From the NCBI GenBank assembly GCA_948099385.1, contig CANUEZ040000212.1, positions 1,972,501 to 2,036,500 on the forward strand: a stretch of 64,000 bases of DNA, given 5' to 3'. Every line of letters begins with the position of its first letter. Position 1 is the stretch's first letter. The position numbers and the translations under genes were made by a program. The notes under the pieces were generated by a model. That model was not told where the DNA came from, ran no database searches, and was given only the letters and a program-made list of their open reading frames with translations. Shown piece after piece: positions 31,910 to 42,604 of the stretch. This stretch comes from Fasciola hepatica. Taxonomy: Eukaryota > Platyhelminthes > Trematoda > Plagiorchiida > Fasciolidae.

Positions 31910-33174
31910 ATCTGTTCGACGAATGGTTGTCAGACTGGACTGATCAAAAAATACTGGCTCTTTAGCCCTCACTTTTCGATCACTAGAAAGGCGGACTACA
32001 GTGAGTTTGCGCCAAACGTTTTGCTTCTTTTTAATTTATAATGTGTATGCCCTTTCGTCCTTTCATCTCAGCACGCTTCTCCACCTATCTTAGTTTGCTG
32101 GTGTCGTGTTAGACAGTGTTGGCATAAACTTAGCGTGCCAGATAGACGACTGGTTCACTTCCTATATGAACCATCAGGCTCTAAAGCTAACCAGCCTAGA
32201 TCAGTCAATTGCGTGTCTTCAACGATTCAGGGCTGGGGAATATTCTGAGAAGTGTGTGTGGTGCGGATTTCGCGGATGCTCAGTTGTTGGACAAAGGCCT
32301 CCCTGTGAAAGGCCGTTCTTGAGTTGGAGTCGGGCACTAGGTTTGTTCACAGTCATCTTGTGGTTCATCTATCTCTCAGGGCCCGTGTATTACCTCTTCG
32401 CTTCAAACCTGTTCACGACACCGGCGGACAGTAAACCTCTGTCGATGAAGCGATATGCGGCAGAACTTTAGAGCTTAATAATGACAAACGAAGGAGAGAA
32501 ACGTGAATTTGCATGATACGGAAAACTATGAAGAGAAGTACAAAAAGATGAAAGAAATAAACGAAAGCTACTAATAATGATGTTGCGAACCGGTAAAGAG
32601 ATATGGTGAAAAGGACAACCAGATCTAGAAAGGAAAAGTAAGGCGAAAATTTGTGAAAGGTAGAACGAAGGAATCCAGTAAATGAGACGGAAGAAAAAAA
32701 GGATAATAAGAACAAGACCCCAAGCCGCATGGGCAGACAACGAAGCTAATGGAGGAAATGAAGAATAATCAACCACATTTCTCGTAAGCCGGTCGGATGA
32801 AACTAATGAATAAACTCCGAGTCACCCGACTTGGGGATCCTGACTCCCTAGCATTCTTCGACGAGCACCTATTCCCACGCAACATGCGGCGTCCTAACAT
32901 GCCATTGGATCCAAACTTGATGACACAAGGCTGGTCGTGCAGAAAAGAACAAGCTGAGTCACACGGTTCGGGCGAGGTCCTCCATCATTTACCCCTTTGA
33001 ATGGAGCCACAGGTGGATTGTGTGCAAGGGGTTTTTGAGTTGCTTGCGTGGAATGAAAAGCACCCTGGGAAACTGTAAGGAGAGCGCATTTGACAGCACA
33101 CCATTCAGCACATTTTCGAAGCACTTGATTATATCCGCATTTTGACGACCATAACGCAGTTTGATTTGACCTCG
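31910..33174. other. No recognisable gene
   Basis: Frames at 32106-32471 (+) and 32413-32776 (-) have no known motif; the minus one is low-complexity from purine-rich plus-strand sequence at 32480-32770. Nothing else seen. Confidence 0.5.
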
Positions 33175-33338
33175 CGTAACGGTCAGATTGGAGGCCGCCA
33201 TCTAGTTGTTCGTTCAATGTAAGTGTTGGTGCCGTTGATACACTTACTGGGCCTCGGCTCATGAAGTTTTTCCCTTTTGTGCTTTTGCAGATCACACGTG
33301 CTACCCTCGTCAGAAGAGCATTGCCCCTGCCTGTTACA
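33175..33338 (+). repeat. Left terminal repeat of TRIM-like element
   Basis: 164 bp; about six differences from the right repeat by eye. Contains an internal GTAAGT...TTTTGCAG pattern resembling an intron. Confidence 0.85.
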
Positions 33339-33568
33339 TTTTTGGCACCCATGGCGGGACCGCATTGAGGGGAGTAGGAGGCCTTGCAGATAGGCCTGAT
33401 ATGGGCCGAGGAGATAATTGTGAAGTGATCTGAGTTGTAGATTTGGTGTGGCCCAGGAGAGGTCTTGTGGTATGGCCTACCCAAGGTGTGCTTCCCGGAG
33501 AGTTAATGCTCCTGTAGTGTGTTGGAGTACGGAACACTGGAGGCAGTGTTCTTTTGTGAAGGGAGCAG

Positions 33569-33732
33569 TGTAACGGCCAGATAGGAGGCCGCCATCTAGT
33601 TGTTCGTTTAATGTAAGTGTTGGTGCCGTTGATACACTTACTGGGCCTCGGCTCATGAAGTTTTTCTCTTTTGTGCTTTTGCAGATCACACGTGCTACCC
33701 TCGTCGGAAGAGCATTGCCCCTGCCTGTTACA
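33569..33732 (+). repeat. Right terminal repeat of TRIM-like element
   Basis: 164 bp, TG...CA ends, same internal GTAAGT...GCAG pattern as the left copy. Confidence 0.85.
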
Positions 33733-33740
33733 ATCGAGCT

Positions 33741-34450
33741 CTGCTCATGGTTGCTGCCTTTTGTTGAGTGTTTCGGAACTTCGAACCTTGTTTGGAAGTC
33801 GTTTTGGCCACATTATTAGGGTTTGTGAGTTCTTACGTTTATACTCTGCTAACCGAATGCTGTAGAATATTCGTATCTACCTTGTCCTGCTTTGGGGCCC
33901 GTTCATTTGGTTACGCGTTCCCAGGCAGCACAAAGAGGTACTCAATTTCTTTCCTCCCAAATGACTTTGAATTCACCTCTGGGGTTTGTGAAATGCTGCC
34001 GTCGTACCGTGATAGAAAAATCAGCTAAACACGGAGTAGTGATTTGCACTACTCTGTTCACGCGTTCAGCACCAGAAAATCGAGGAATGTGCCAAGGAGA
34101 GAAGCACAACTTACGGAATCTGGGCAGGAAGCAATTTGGTGAGTCTCTGGATCGGTTCGAGTGGTTTTAATTTTCTGGGTATGGTTAGGCCTGTTAGTCC
34201 CGTCAGTCCCATCTCATGCTCCTCAGATAATTTATAGTACGAAGAGACTGGTACGCGTAGACTTCGAATATTTGAACTAGAGAATGAGTTGAAGTTAGCT
34301 ACTGAGCAGATGATGTGGTTAACACCAATCCCAGTAACCTTCTCGGGGGGAGAACATTCGGTGGAGTCGAAACAACCAAGGAATAGTTCACGAAGTAGAA
34401 TTCCAAGAGTCAGTTTAGTAACCACTCGGGAAAGTCATCAATCGTAGATC
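33741..34450 (+). pseudogene. Old BEL/Pao 5' remnant (LTR end and gag start)
   Basis: From 33800 to 33930 the order of short matches to the A-D LTR is kept (ATTATTAGGGTTTGTGAG, GTAGAATATTCG, TTTGGTTACGC). Downstream near 34245-34305 one frame reads TRRLRIFELENELKLA, like the BEL gag coiled segment. Many differences and stops; an ancient related element cut off by GYP-3. Weak evidence. Confidence 0.4.
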
Positions 34451-34678
34451 ATCCGGGACCATAATAGAATGAGATCGTCTCGAAGTCTCGTAGCAATTCG
34501 CGGGTACGGGGCTTGAGCCGAAATATTCCCGGATCTTGTATTTACGTTGTTTTCGTTGGGACATAGAACTGAAAGGAATTTGGCGACATGGGATGGCAAA
34601 CAAGCGCAAGAACAACAAGCCATTAATCAGACAAAAGGAAAAGACGAAAATACGCATTTGATCACGATTGATTTATCA

Positions 34679-34826
34679 GCGTCATCTAACTGTGTTTTAT
34701 CGACTTGCACGCTCATTGCCCGGCCTTTAAAAACCGCTCTGCAAAGAAACATCAATACACTTTCAGTCCAGAGGTTTGTTTTCTTCCTCTCACTGAGTAA
34801 TCAAGCGAGGACTTACCGTCATAACA
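34679..34826 (+). repeat. 5' LTR of GYP-3, truncated
   Basis: 148 bp matching the last part of the 3' LTR (from GCGTCATC to ATAACA). The first ~100 bp of the LTR are not present; upstream sequence is unrelated. Confidence 0.82.
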
Positions 34827-34830
34827 TTTC

Positions 34831-34842
34831 TGGCGACGTTAG
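34831..34842 (+). promoter_or_regulatory. GYP-3 primer binding site
   Basis: TGGCGACGTTAG four bases after the 5' LTR end, the expected place for tRNA-primed minus-strand DNA synthesis. Which tRNA was used is not decided here. Confidence 0.5.
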
Positions 34843-34845
34843 ATA

Positions 34846-35475
34846 ATGGATATTCCAATGGAATTTATGCAGCAGCTACTCAAGTAACAACAAGAAGAGT
34901 TTGGAATTTTAATCCAACGGCATTCTGTGCTGTCAAAAGTGGATAATCCGAAAATATCAACTGTGGAAACGTTGTCCCGAAGCATGAGTGAATTTTACAA
35001 TCGGATGACGATGGTATAACGTTCGACTTATGGTATCGTAGATGTTCTTTAGGTTGATGGAGCTACTCTCGACGAGGCCTTGTGCGTACGCCTTTTGCTG
35101 CGTAAACTGGGTCCAGCTGAACACGACAGATTCTGCGATTTCATCCTACTGAAACATCCAAAGAGCCTTGATTTAGCACAGACAGTAAAACACCTCACTT
35201 CCATTTTTGGTGGACGTTCCTCCTTGTTTGAGACACGTTACCAGTGTTTACAAATTTCGAAAAATGCAGTCGATGATTTTGTCTTCTATGCAGGCCGTGT
35301 TAACCGTGAATGTAAACGTTTCAAACCCCGGAGTCTCAAACGATCAGTTCAAACTCTTATTTTTGTCTGTGATCTATACGCGTCTGCTGACAGCGACATT
35401 TGCACCCGGCTTCTATCCAAGCTTGAAACAGACCCAGAAACCACATTACAACAAATCACCGAAGATTGTCAATGA
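34846..35475 (+). pseudogene. GYP-3 gag
   Basis: Capsid protein starting MDIPMEFMQQLLK, with a stop at codon 14. Conserved part: VRLLLRKLGPAEHDRFCDFILLKHP, FGGRSSLFETRYQCLQI, DDFVFYAGRVNRECKRF, CTRLLSKLETDPETTLQQITEDC. Stop at about 35473. Zinc-knuckle traces (CLHCGLWHFARFC) follow near 35605-35650. Confidence 0.82.
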
Positions 35476-35841
35476 TGGATCTATTCGAGACTCGATACGC
35501 AGATCCAGAAACCATAGATGCAACCAATTCCTGTAATCAATGCTTAAGCTACGTCTAGAAGACCACGAGTTCCCCAACCAAACTTCCGAAACAGATCACG
35601 CACCGCATGTTTGCACTGCGGACTGTGGCATTTCGCTCGTTTTTGTGCGTACAGGTCACATGAATGTGAAATTGTGGTGGAATTGGTCATAAAGAAAGGA
35701 TCACCGTGACCGCCCTAAGCCACACTAATACAGCAATGCACCAATCAGACGTCGCAGTTCTTCAAACGTCATTTTCGCCATGGATGCCCTCGATTTCCAG
35801 TTACGCTGGAAGTACATTTCTATTTGCACTAATAACCTACC

Positions 35842-36108
35842 ATGAAATTGCAAATGGGCACAGCATCTGATGTGCCTATCATTTCTGAAGCCACGTGGAA
35901 TTTATTAGACAGACCAGTTTATCAGCAAACTACCCATATTGCTCGCGCAGCTTCAGCTGAACAACTGTCATCTGTTGGCGAGTTCCTGTGCGAATTTTCT
36001 TTTCGTGACTGTCCTTCGTGTGGCACTCCTAACATCAAAGCTCAATCACTTGAACCTCTTTGGTATCGATTGGATAGACGGATTAAATTTGTGGCAATTT
36101 CCGTTTAA
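35842..36108 (+). pseudogene. GYP-3 protease, catalytic Asp replaced
   Basis: MKLQMGTASDVPIISEATWNLL...: CsRn1-type proteases have an Asp where this reads the Gly of MGTASD, so the catalytic residue is lost. The rest (SAEQLSSVGEFLCEFSFRDC) fits the family. Confidence 0.7.
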
Positions 36109-36309
36109 TTAAATTCATGATTCTTCTGACTCTATGCCTTTCACAGTCAAACCATGTGAGCGATGTTGTATGTGTCCTCTGAAGACTTGTTTATCGAAAT
36201 TTCACGTTTTAAAACAAACTATCCCGACGTTTTTTCCTTGGCCTTGGTTCATGCTGTAAGGCAAAAGCGGTTTCACATGTAAATCCCGGCATTTGATTTG
36301 TATTTTATC

Positions 36310-37160
36310 CCAAACGACCTGTACCTTACGCATCAGTGGAGCTTGTTGACCGCGAGTTGGCCCGGCTGGAACGACTGGGAGTAATTTGCCCCGTCAACTA
36401 CTTATCATGGGCGGCACTTATCGTAGTAGCCAGAAAAGCAAATGGCAGTCAGGATCTGCACCGATTTTCCAACAGGACTGAATTGATGTCTTGAGACACG
36501 TCAGTACCGACTACCTGTGCCAGATGATTTGTTTGCCAATTTGAAAGGTGGTAAAATATTTCTAAAAATTGATTTTTCTGACGCCTACCTACAAGTTGAG
36601 GAAGAGGACGATTGCAAGGAGTAGCTCACTGTAAGCACTCACAAGGGTCTTTATCGCTACAATCGCTTACCTTTTGGTGTTACATGTGCCCCAGCAATTT
36701 TTCAGCAGATAATAGATACGATGTTAGCCGGCCTAGAATTCTCAGTGGCTTATATAAATGACATAATTATCGTTAGCAAAACAACGGATGAAAGTTTCAT
36801 GCATTTAAATTTGATTTTGCAGAGGATTTCCGAGTACGGGTTCCGAGTCCAACCTCAGAAGTGTTCATTCGGATTATCCAATATCACTTACTTGTGGCCG
36901 ATCATTGACAGTACTGGTAGAAAATCGGATCCAGTGAAGATCGCAGCGATTGACTGCATGCCCGCTCCAATCAATAAAGAAGCACTGCAGTCCTTCTTCG
37001 GGCTTGTTAATTACTATCACAATTTTGTACCATAGATGTATCAGCTAAGAGCTCCCATGAACCAACTGCTGACAAAAAACACTGAATGACACTGGTCATC
37101 GGCATGTCAAAACGCATTTTTCGCCATCAAGCGAGTTCTCACGTCCGACTTGCTCCTCAC
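36310..37160 (+). pseudogene. GYP-3 reverse transcriptase
   Basis: Starts PKRPVPYASVELVDRELARLERLGVICPV, with stops near 36494 and 36624. KIDFSDAYLQVE keeps the first Asp; the active site reads AYINDIIIV, with Asn for the first Asp of YxDD. Ends with PINKEALQSFFGLVNYYHNFVP and a stop at 37033. Confidence 0.82.
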
Positions 37161-37732
37161 TCACTGTGACCCCAAGTGACCCATGATTGTAGCCGCTGAT
37201 ACTTCCGAGTACGGAATGGGAGCGGTTTTACTGCACGAATTTCCCAGTGGCAGTCGTAAGGCCGTATACCTTGTCTTTAGATCACTCACAGCAGCAAAAA
37301 AGAATTGCCAAATTGAAAAAGAAGGACTCGCTAATTTTTGCACTTAAAAAGTTTCATAAGATGCTACATGGCAGAAAATTTACCCTGCCCACTGATCAAA
37401 AACCATTATTATCCATCTTTGGCACGAAGACAGGGGTACCAGTGCCGACTGCAAATCGTTTGCAGCGTTGGGCCACAATACTGTTAATCTATGACTTTGA
37501 GTTGCGCTTCATAAAAACAACAAGTTTTGGGCACGCCGATGCCCTCTCCAGACTGGTAGCTGATCTTGGCAGTCGTCGCCCTGATAAGGATAGTGTAATT
37601 GCATCGATCGCCGTTGATTCCGATGTTCATTATGTTTCCAAAGATTCGCTGCGTGGTCTACCAGTCATCGCTGAAATGATCCGGCGCAGAACAGCGAGGG
37701 GCAAACTATTGCAGAAGGGGTTTACCCCGTAA
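37161..37732 (+). pseudogene. GYP-3 RNase H and linker
   Basis: MIVAADTSEYGMGAVLLHEFP (first Asp), a frame change near 37247, then KKFHKMLHGRKFTLPTDQKPLLSIFG, ANRLQRWATILLIYDFELRF and GHADALSRL, the typical gypsy RNase H end. Linker follows to 37732. Confidence 0.8.
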
Positions 37733-37799
37733 CCTTCCCAACAGCTCACCAAGAGTTCTTCAAAAGGTTAGCCTTATCTATTGAACAAGGATGTCTCAT

Positions 37800-38842
37800 G
37801 CTCGGTGAGTGAGTCTTTGCGCCCCAGACATTGCAGTCAACGGTGTTAAAACAATTCCACCATGGTCACCCTGGTATTAGTCGCATGCATATTGGCCCTT
37901 CAAGGATTAACAAATTGAACGCGAGGTGAAAGCTTGTCACAACTGTTCAGTGGCAGCTAACCTGCCACCTAAGAGTGAACGCCAAGCATGGCAACCCCAG
38001 CAGCCCCTTGGTCCCGCATCTACATTGATTTCGCTGGGCCCATTGACGGTATGTATTACCTAATAACTGTCGATGCACACTCGAAATGGCCCGAAGTTAT
38101 TTCTATGCGTGTCACAACCACAAACAGGAGTAGAATATTTGCTCGGTTCTTTGTGCTGGAAGTTCTCGTCTCGGGGAATGGCCCACAATTTACAACTACA
38201 TAGTTCGCAGTGATTTGCGTTTTGAAGGGCATTCGCTACGTTCGCTCCCCAGTGTACCATCCACAATCGAATGGCCAAGTAGAACGGTTTGTTGACACGC
38301 GCGAGGAGGGCAAACTACATCAGTCAATTGATGCTTTCCTCCTGACATACCGCTCAACTCCGAACCCAGCTACCACAAAGCAGAAGTCTCCAGCTGACCT
38401 ATTTCTAGGCCGACGGAGGAGACTGCCCCTAGATGCCATGATCCCGGTCGCTCGAGATACTAACGAATCGCAGATCTATACACCCATTAATGTCAGAGCA
38501 TTCAAGACGAGATCAAATTTATGTGCGAAATTTTCGGAACGGTTTAAAGAACTGGATTCCCGGACAGATTGCGAGACGAGAACAGTCACGTATAAGGTTA
38601 GGGTGGGCGGTTTCATCTGGACCAGACATGTTAACCATCTCAGACCTCGAAAGATGCTGTACAACTCCGTGGAACATCCCTCCGACTTCACACCTATGGA
38701 TGTATTGATCGGTCATCGAAATGTCAAGACAAGCCCTGAAAAAGTCATCACTCCCATGGAGGCACCTAAACAGTTAGACCGAAGATACTCAAAACGTACT
38801 CGGGCTCCAATACGCCGGTTGAATATCAACCCCAGGAATTGA
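37800..38842 (+). pseudogene. GYP-3 integrase, second catalytic Asp replaced
   Basis: Zinc-binding traces (FHHGHPGISRMH) near 37855-37890; core from 37988 with SRIYIDFAGPIDG (first Asp), then LVSGNGPQFTTT where active enzymes have SDNG, a stop at 38203, then YHPQSNGQVERF (Glu kept) and LTYRSTPNPATTKQKSPADLFLGR. C-terminal region ends RRYSKRTRAPIRRLN, stop at 38840-38842. Confidence 0.83.
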
Positions 38843-38882
38843 ACTTATGAAACTACCGTAGCTTAGGTTACCGAACATCCTC

Positions 38883-38894
38883 AAAGGAGGGAGG
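38883..38894 (+). promoter_or_regulatory. GYP-3 polypurine tract
   Basis: AAAGGAGGGAGG directly before the 3' LTR, the plus-strand primer site. Confidence 0.7.
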
Positions 38895-39148
38895 TGTAGT
38901 GAGACCGCAAACCAGTCCGATTCACGCCGCAGCTGATATCGGTCCACGCTTATTAGGTCGAACGTGACTGGCATGCCTTTGTGTCGCTTTCGCATGCGTC
39001 ATCCAATTATGATTTTTATCGATTTGTACGCCCACTGGCTGACCTTTGAAAAACCGCTCTGCAAAGAAACACCATTACACTGTTCCAGTCCAAAGGTTTG
39101 TTTTCTTCCTCTCACTGGGTAATCAAGCGAGGACTTACCGTTATAACA
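38895..39148 (+). repeat. 3' LTR of GYP-3
   Basis: 254 bp from TGTAGTGAGACC to ATAACA. The last 150 bp match the truncated 5' LTR with multiple differences. Confidence 0.82.
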
Positions 39149-39226
39149 CAGATACTGTGTATTATTGGAATAGTGGTTCGCGCAATATCGATTATTCGCT
39201 GGCGGTAATCACACCCGACTGTCCGG

Positions 39227-39298
39227 ACCGCGATAGCTCAGCTGATAGAGCATCTGTCCGGTATGCGGAGGGTGGCCGGTTCAATTCCGGCTCGCGGC
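39227..39298 (+). tRNA. tRNA-like sequence, possible tRNA pseudogene or SINE head
   Basis: 72 nt that fold as a cloverleaf: acceptor pairs CCGCGA/TCGCGG, D arm GCTC...GAGC, anticodon arm TCTGT/GCGGA, T arm GCCGG-TTCAATT-CCGGC. Boxes A (TAGCTCAGCTGATAGAGC) and B (GGTTCAATTCC) are good. The anticodon triplet would be GGT, but the base before it is C rather than T and pair 1:72 is A-C, so a working tRNA is doubtful. Confidence 0.45.
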
Positions 39299-39629
39299 GT
39301 CCGACTTCTCGATGTGAAAAATGCAATTGAATTTTCCATTACATACACTTCAGGCTCCTCGTGCCAACACTACATTCTATGAGTATGCATATGATTTCGT
39401 TTTTTTCTTTCAGTTACCGGTAAGGAGAAATAGAAATAGATAGAATGAAACTCGCAAAATAGATGGGGACACGACGGTCCAAAAAAAAACGGAGTGTAAT
39501 GTGGTCTCTATTTATTATTTTTCATTTATTACTGATTTATTTCATTGTCTTTTTTAACAATGTCTTTTTTTCTAGGATTTATTTGTTCCTCTTTGTTGAC
39601 AAACGCCCCGGTTTTTTATTGAAAATGGG

Positions 39630-40625
39630 ACAAGTTCAAAAAGGGTGGTGTGAATCGGTGATCGCACCGTCTTATACGGAACGCGACAGGTCCTCCTGTG
39701 AAGACCTCAAGGGAATGGGTCTGGTTAGCAGCGCATCCAGACTGCTCACTAGTGTTATTCTCCAGCGCTTATCTGACGCTCGCGAACAGTGCTCGCGCGA
39801 ATTGCCGGTGGTGCTCGAGTGGCTCAGAGCATTTGCTTACCATCTCGGAGGTCCGAGGTTCGAATCCCCACCACCACCGGTTTCTTCAGTGGTAGACAGC
39901 ATTTCTTTGTCGTCCGGATCGTTACCACACCTAACCTATTGAGTCCTTATGTGGTTCTCTTCCCCAAGTCTCAGGGTCTGGTTGCCGGTTATACCTGATA
40001 GTGCAGTGGGCCTTCGTGGCTCTGGAGTATATACCCCTTTCACTGCACTCATGCACAAGCATGTAATACAATAAAGATTAGACCTGGTCGAGGTTGTATT
40101 TATCGTATACTCACTGTTCGACATGCTTTGGGACATAGGCATGCATGCATGCTCACGGTCTCTGTTTTTCTTGATCTTAATGCGGCCTTTGACTCGGTGG
40201 ACCGCATAGTTCTCCGGCGCTGCTCGTTGAGGGGCGTACCAGAGAAATCCATTTCCATCGGAAAGTCTCTCAAAATGAGTAGCCGAAGCCGAGTTCGGGC
40301 TTACGGTGATTTTTCACCCGACTTCACCACGAGAAGTGGTGTACGTCAGGGTTGTCTTCCGTCTACTTTCCTCTTTACTTTTGCGGTTGATATGGTCCTG
40401 GGGACCGCGCTTTTGTCAGATGACGATGGTGGCAATGAACTTTTCCCAGGTGAAAAGGTGTTAGCTCTTGGATGTGCAGACGACAATTCCTCCAGATAAA
40501 GATCCAAATAAGTTGCAAGTTTTGTAGACAGCTTGATAGACTGCGTAGCAATGTTCGGTATGGGTTTTGCCCCTTCAAAGGGCAAGATGCTGCTGCAGGA
40601 CTGGGTTGGTCCAACGACTAACATG
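39630..40625 (+). pseudogene. LINE reverse transcriptase fragment split by a SINE
   Basis: Front part (about 39655-39804) reads VIAPSYTERDRSSCEDLKGMGLVSSASRLLTSVILQRLSDAREQ. Back part (about 40083-40625) reads RGCIYRILTVRHALGHRHACMLTVSVFLDLNAAFDSVDR, RVRAYGDFSPDFTTRSGVRQGC, an altered active site GCADDN, and FGMGFAPSKGKMLLQDW. It is related to but clearly different from the 45616-49203 LINE. The SINE at 39805-40078 interrupts it. Confidence 0.75.
39805..40078 (+). mobile_element. tRNA-derived SINE, copy 1
   Basis: Head with tRNA-like boxes: TGGCTCAGAGC (A) and GGTTCGAATCC (B) between GGTGGTG and CACCACC acceptor-like arms (39807-39880). The body (GTGGTAGACAGCATTTCTTTGTCGTCCG ... TCTCAGGGTCTGGTTGCCGG) recurs at 41487-41690. 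The tail ends ATACAATAAAG. It lies inside a LINE open region, which supports a real insertion. Exact ends uncertain. Confidence 0.72.
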
Positions 40626-41486
40626 TAACACTGTTATTCCGCTTTTCACGTTTTGCTGCCGACTACTGTTCCAGTAGTCAAACTCGAAAGCTGGAACACG
40701 TTTTCCTTGGTTAATTCTCCTGTTCTTTGGTCTGGCTGGTCGGCCATCTTGAATCTGGCCATTTTTACGCTTGGACTATCAACAGACATTGCTGATTACA
40801 ACGGGTAGGCGCATAGTATGCTTATTTTTTTGTGAAGAGCTACTTGCCAGCCTGCGCGGCGTTTCCTTGGATAACCTCCAGATTTTCTGAGGATTCCTTC
40901 TCATTCAGTGCGTACTGTGTCCAAAAGAGGTCAGTTCCGAAGAGAGGTTCTTGTTCTTGGAATTTTTCAGTAATTTACAGGGATATTTTGCCGAATTAGA
41001 CACTGCTGTAGTGCTACAACAACTGTTATGGTAATTAAGTAGGAAAAGTACAGCAAACCTAGGATGCGTTTATGGTTAAATGATATATATTCCGATCGAG
41101 ACGGAATAGCTCGGCCAATCCATCATCAACGATGCTTCATCGTGCGACGCAATTCTCATACCAACTTACCAGTGTTCATATGCGAATTGTGCTCAAATCT
41201 CGCACCGGAGAACTCCGTCCTGATTTTAAAGAGTGCAATGAGTTCGCCAAACCCCCCAGCGATTCTCTTTAATGAGGGACAAATGCGAACTTCCCTGAAA
41301 TTTTCGCAATCCACTGATGCGTGTCGTTTCTTCGGTCACGAGCTTCGACTTTCAGATGCTATAATAAACGAGAGTAAGCCGTGCCTGAGTGGGCGTAACA
41401 TGCGGTTACAAATCTATCTGGGATAAGTTTGAAGGGCTAGCTCTATCTCACTAAACGAGATAGCACCATTCTATCACTCGAACAAT
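40626..41486. other. No recognisable gene
   Basis: A 120-codon plus frame (41064-41426) has no motif I know. No repeat detected by eye. Confidence 0.45.
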
Positions 41487-41690
41487 GGTGGTCGAAAGGT
41501 TTGGGGTGTGATTTCCACGTAGTGGGTAGGGTTCAAATCTCAATACCGCCGGTTACTTTGGTGGTAAGCAGTAATCCACTGTCGTCCGACTTGCCACCAA
41601 ATCTGACTCATTGGGAGCTTATGTTCTAGGTCACTCGAAGTTTCAGGGTCTTTGCCGGCTATCCCTAATTTGTCTTTGATACTATGGGAT
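41487..41690 (+). mobile_element. tRNA-derived SINE, copy 2
   Basis: Older copy of the 39805 SINE: degraded box B GGTTCAAATCT at about 41530, then CCGCCGGTTACTTTGGTGGTAAGCAGTAATCC...GTCGTCCGACTTGCCACC...CAGGGTCTTTGCCGGCTATCC. Same order of blocks as copy 1, many substitutions. Confidence 0.65.
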
Positions 41691-41834
41691 GCACCTTTTC
41701 ACCGTACTAATTCGAAAGCGCGTACCACAATGGTTTACGCCCCTGACCGCATGGTGATGGACGGCTACGGTACCCAAATTCTCCGTGGAAATATCCGATA
41801 GTCACAAAAGCTTGAGATTCAAAACAACCCTCGT

Positions 41835-42190
41835 AGATAGATTGGTCAGCGAGTGATTCGTCATGAAGTACGAGAGGTTGACTGAGCATCGAGTATGATG
41901 GAAGCACTGTACTGTTGTTTCATGCTTAGTAATAATGATAATCTTTTCACTCCTGTATTTAGTATACGAAATCATGCAATATTTCTGGAAAAGGTTCGCA
42001 GCCAATCGGAGGCCGCCATATGGGAAAAAGGTCGGTGGTGGATGAGTGGGAGTCGAGCATCGTGCCAACGCAGCAGCAACGCCTACAAAATTCAGATCTA
42101 CCGCTCAGGTTCCTCGATGATGTACTTTTGACCACAGCCGGGTAAAGTTTTCAATGGTAACCTCAAATTGAACGTCTTTGTGGTGGAGGA
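41835..42190. repeat. Dispersed ~350-bp repeat, copy 1
   Basis: Shares with 42605-43000 the blocks GATTCGTCATGAAGTA, AGGTTGACTG, GAGTAT..GGAAGCACTGTACT, a short ATA/ATG-rich stretch, GGCAGCCAAT-type sequence and a TTCCTCGATGATG segment. Not coding. Could be a SINE or a DNA-transposon derivative. Confidence 0.55.
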
Positions 42191-42604
42191 CTTCTCCGTC
42201 GAGGCCTCTAGGTTGTAACCGACATTCGTAACTTGGCTAATTGGACAATTCGGGTGGCGTATCGTTTGGTTTGATCAGCAAGTGGTTCGTATTGAGGTAA
42301 GAAGAGTTGACCATGCACTGATGATCACGGAAACACCGTGAAATGGTTTCACCGTTGTTAGGAGCAACCGACAGTGCCCGTCTACTGAGCCGCCACTGAG
42401 ACCCGAACCTGGAGTGAACAAATGCAGGCGTCAAACCTAACCAAATTGCCCGGCTGAGTCAGAATGGTTTTCCAACTTCACCGAATGATATGAAGCCGTT
42501 CTCTAACTGTCTTTTCAAGAGATATAACCAGTCGACGGCATCGTGATCAGTGTCTATGGTGTACGACTTCGTAGAAACAGTGACAAAAGAGGCTTAAGGT
42601 TGGA

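Larger units (their letters stand above)
33175..33732 (+). mobile_element. TRIM-like miniature LTR element
   Basis: Two 164-bp direct repeats (33175-33338 and 33569-33732) flank only 230 bp of non-coding sequence, the layout of a terminal-repeat retrotransposon in miniature. The right repeat starts TGTAACGGCC and ends GTTACA; the left begins CG. A TGGCACCC tRNA-primer-like site lies at 33343-33350, five bases after the left repeat, and a purine-rich GAAGGGAGCAG precedes the right one. I see no clear target duplication. Orientation assigned from these sites. Confidence 0.7.
34679..39148 (+). mobile_element. Ty3/gypsy element, CsRn1-like (GYP-3), decayed
   Basis: Plus-strand gag, protease, reverse transcriptase, RNase H and integrase between a shortened 5' LTR (34679-34826) and a 254-bp 3' LTR (38895-39148). 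The protease DTA-type motif context and gag sequence resemble the CsRn1 group known from flukes. All coding parts carry stops, shifts and changed catalytic residues. Confidence 0.85.

Noticed and set aside
32413..32776. Hydrophobic minus-strand frames as membrane proteins
   Set aside because: Produced by a purine-rich plus strand; overlapping frames are similarly hydrophobic and no family is recognisable.
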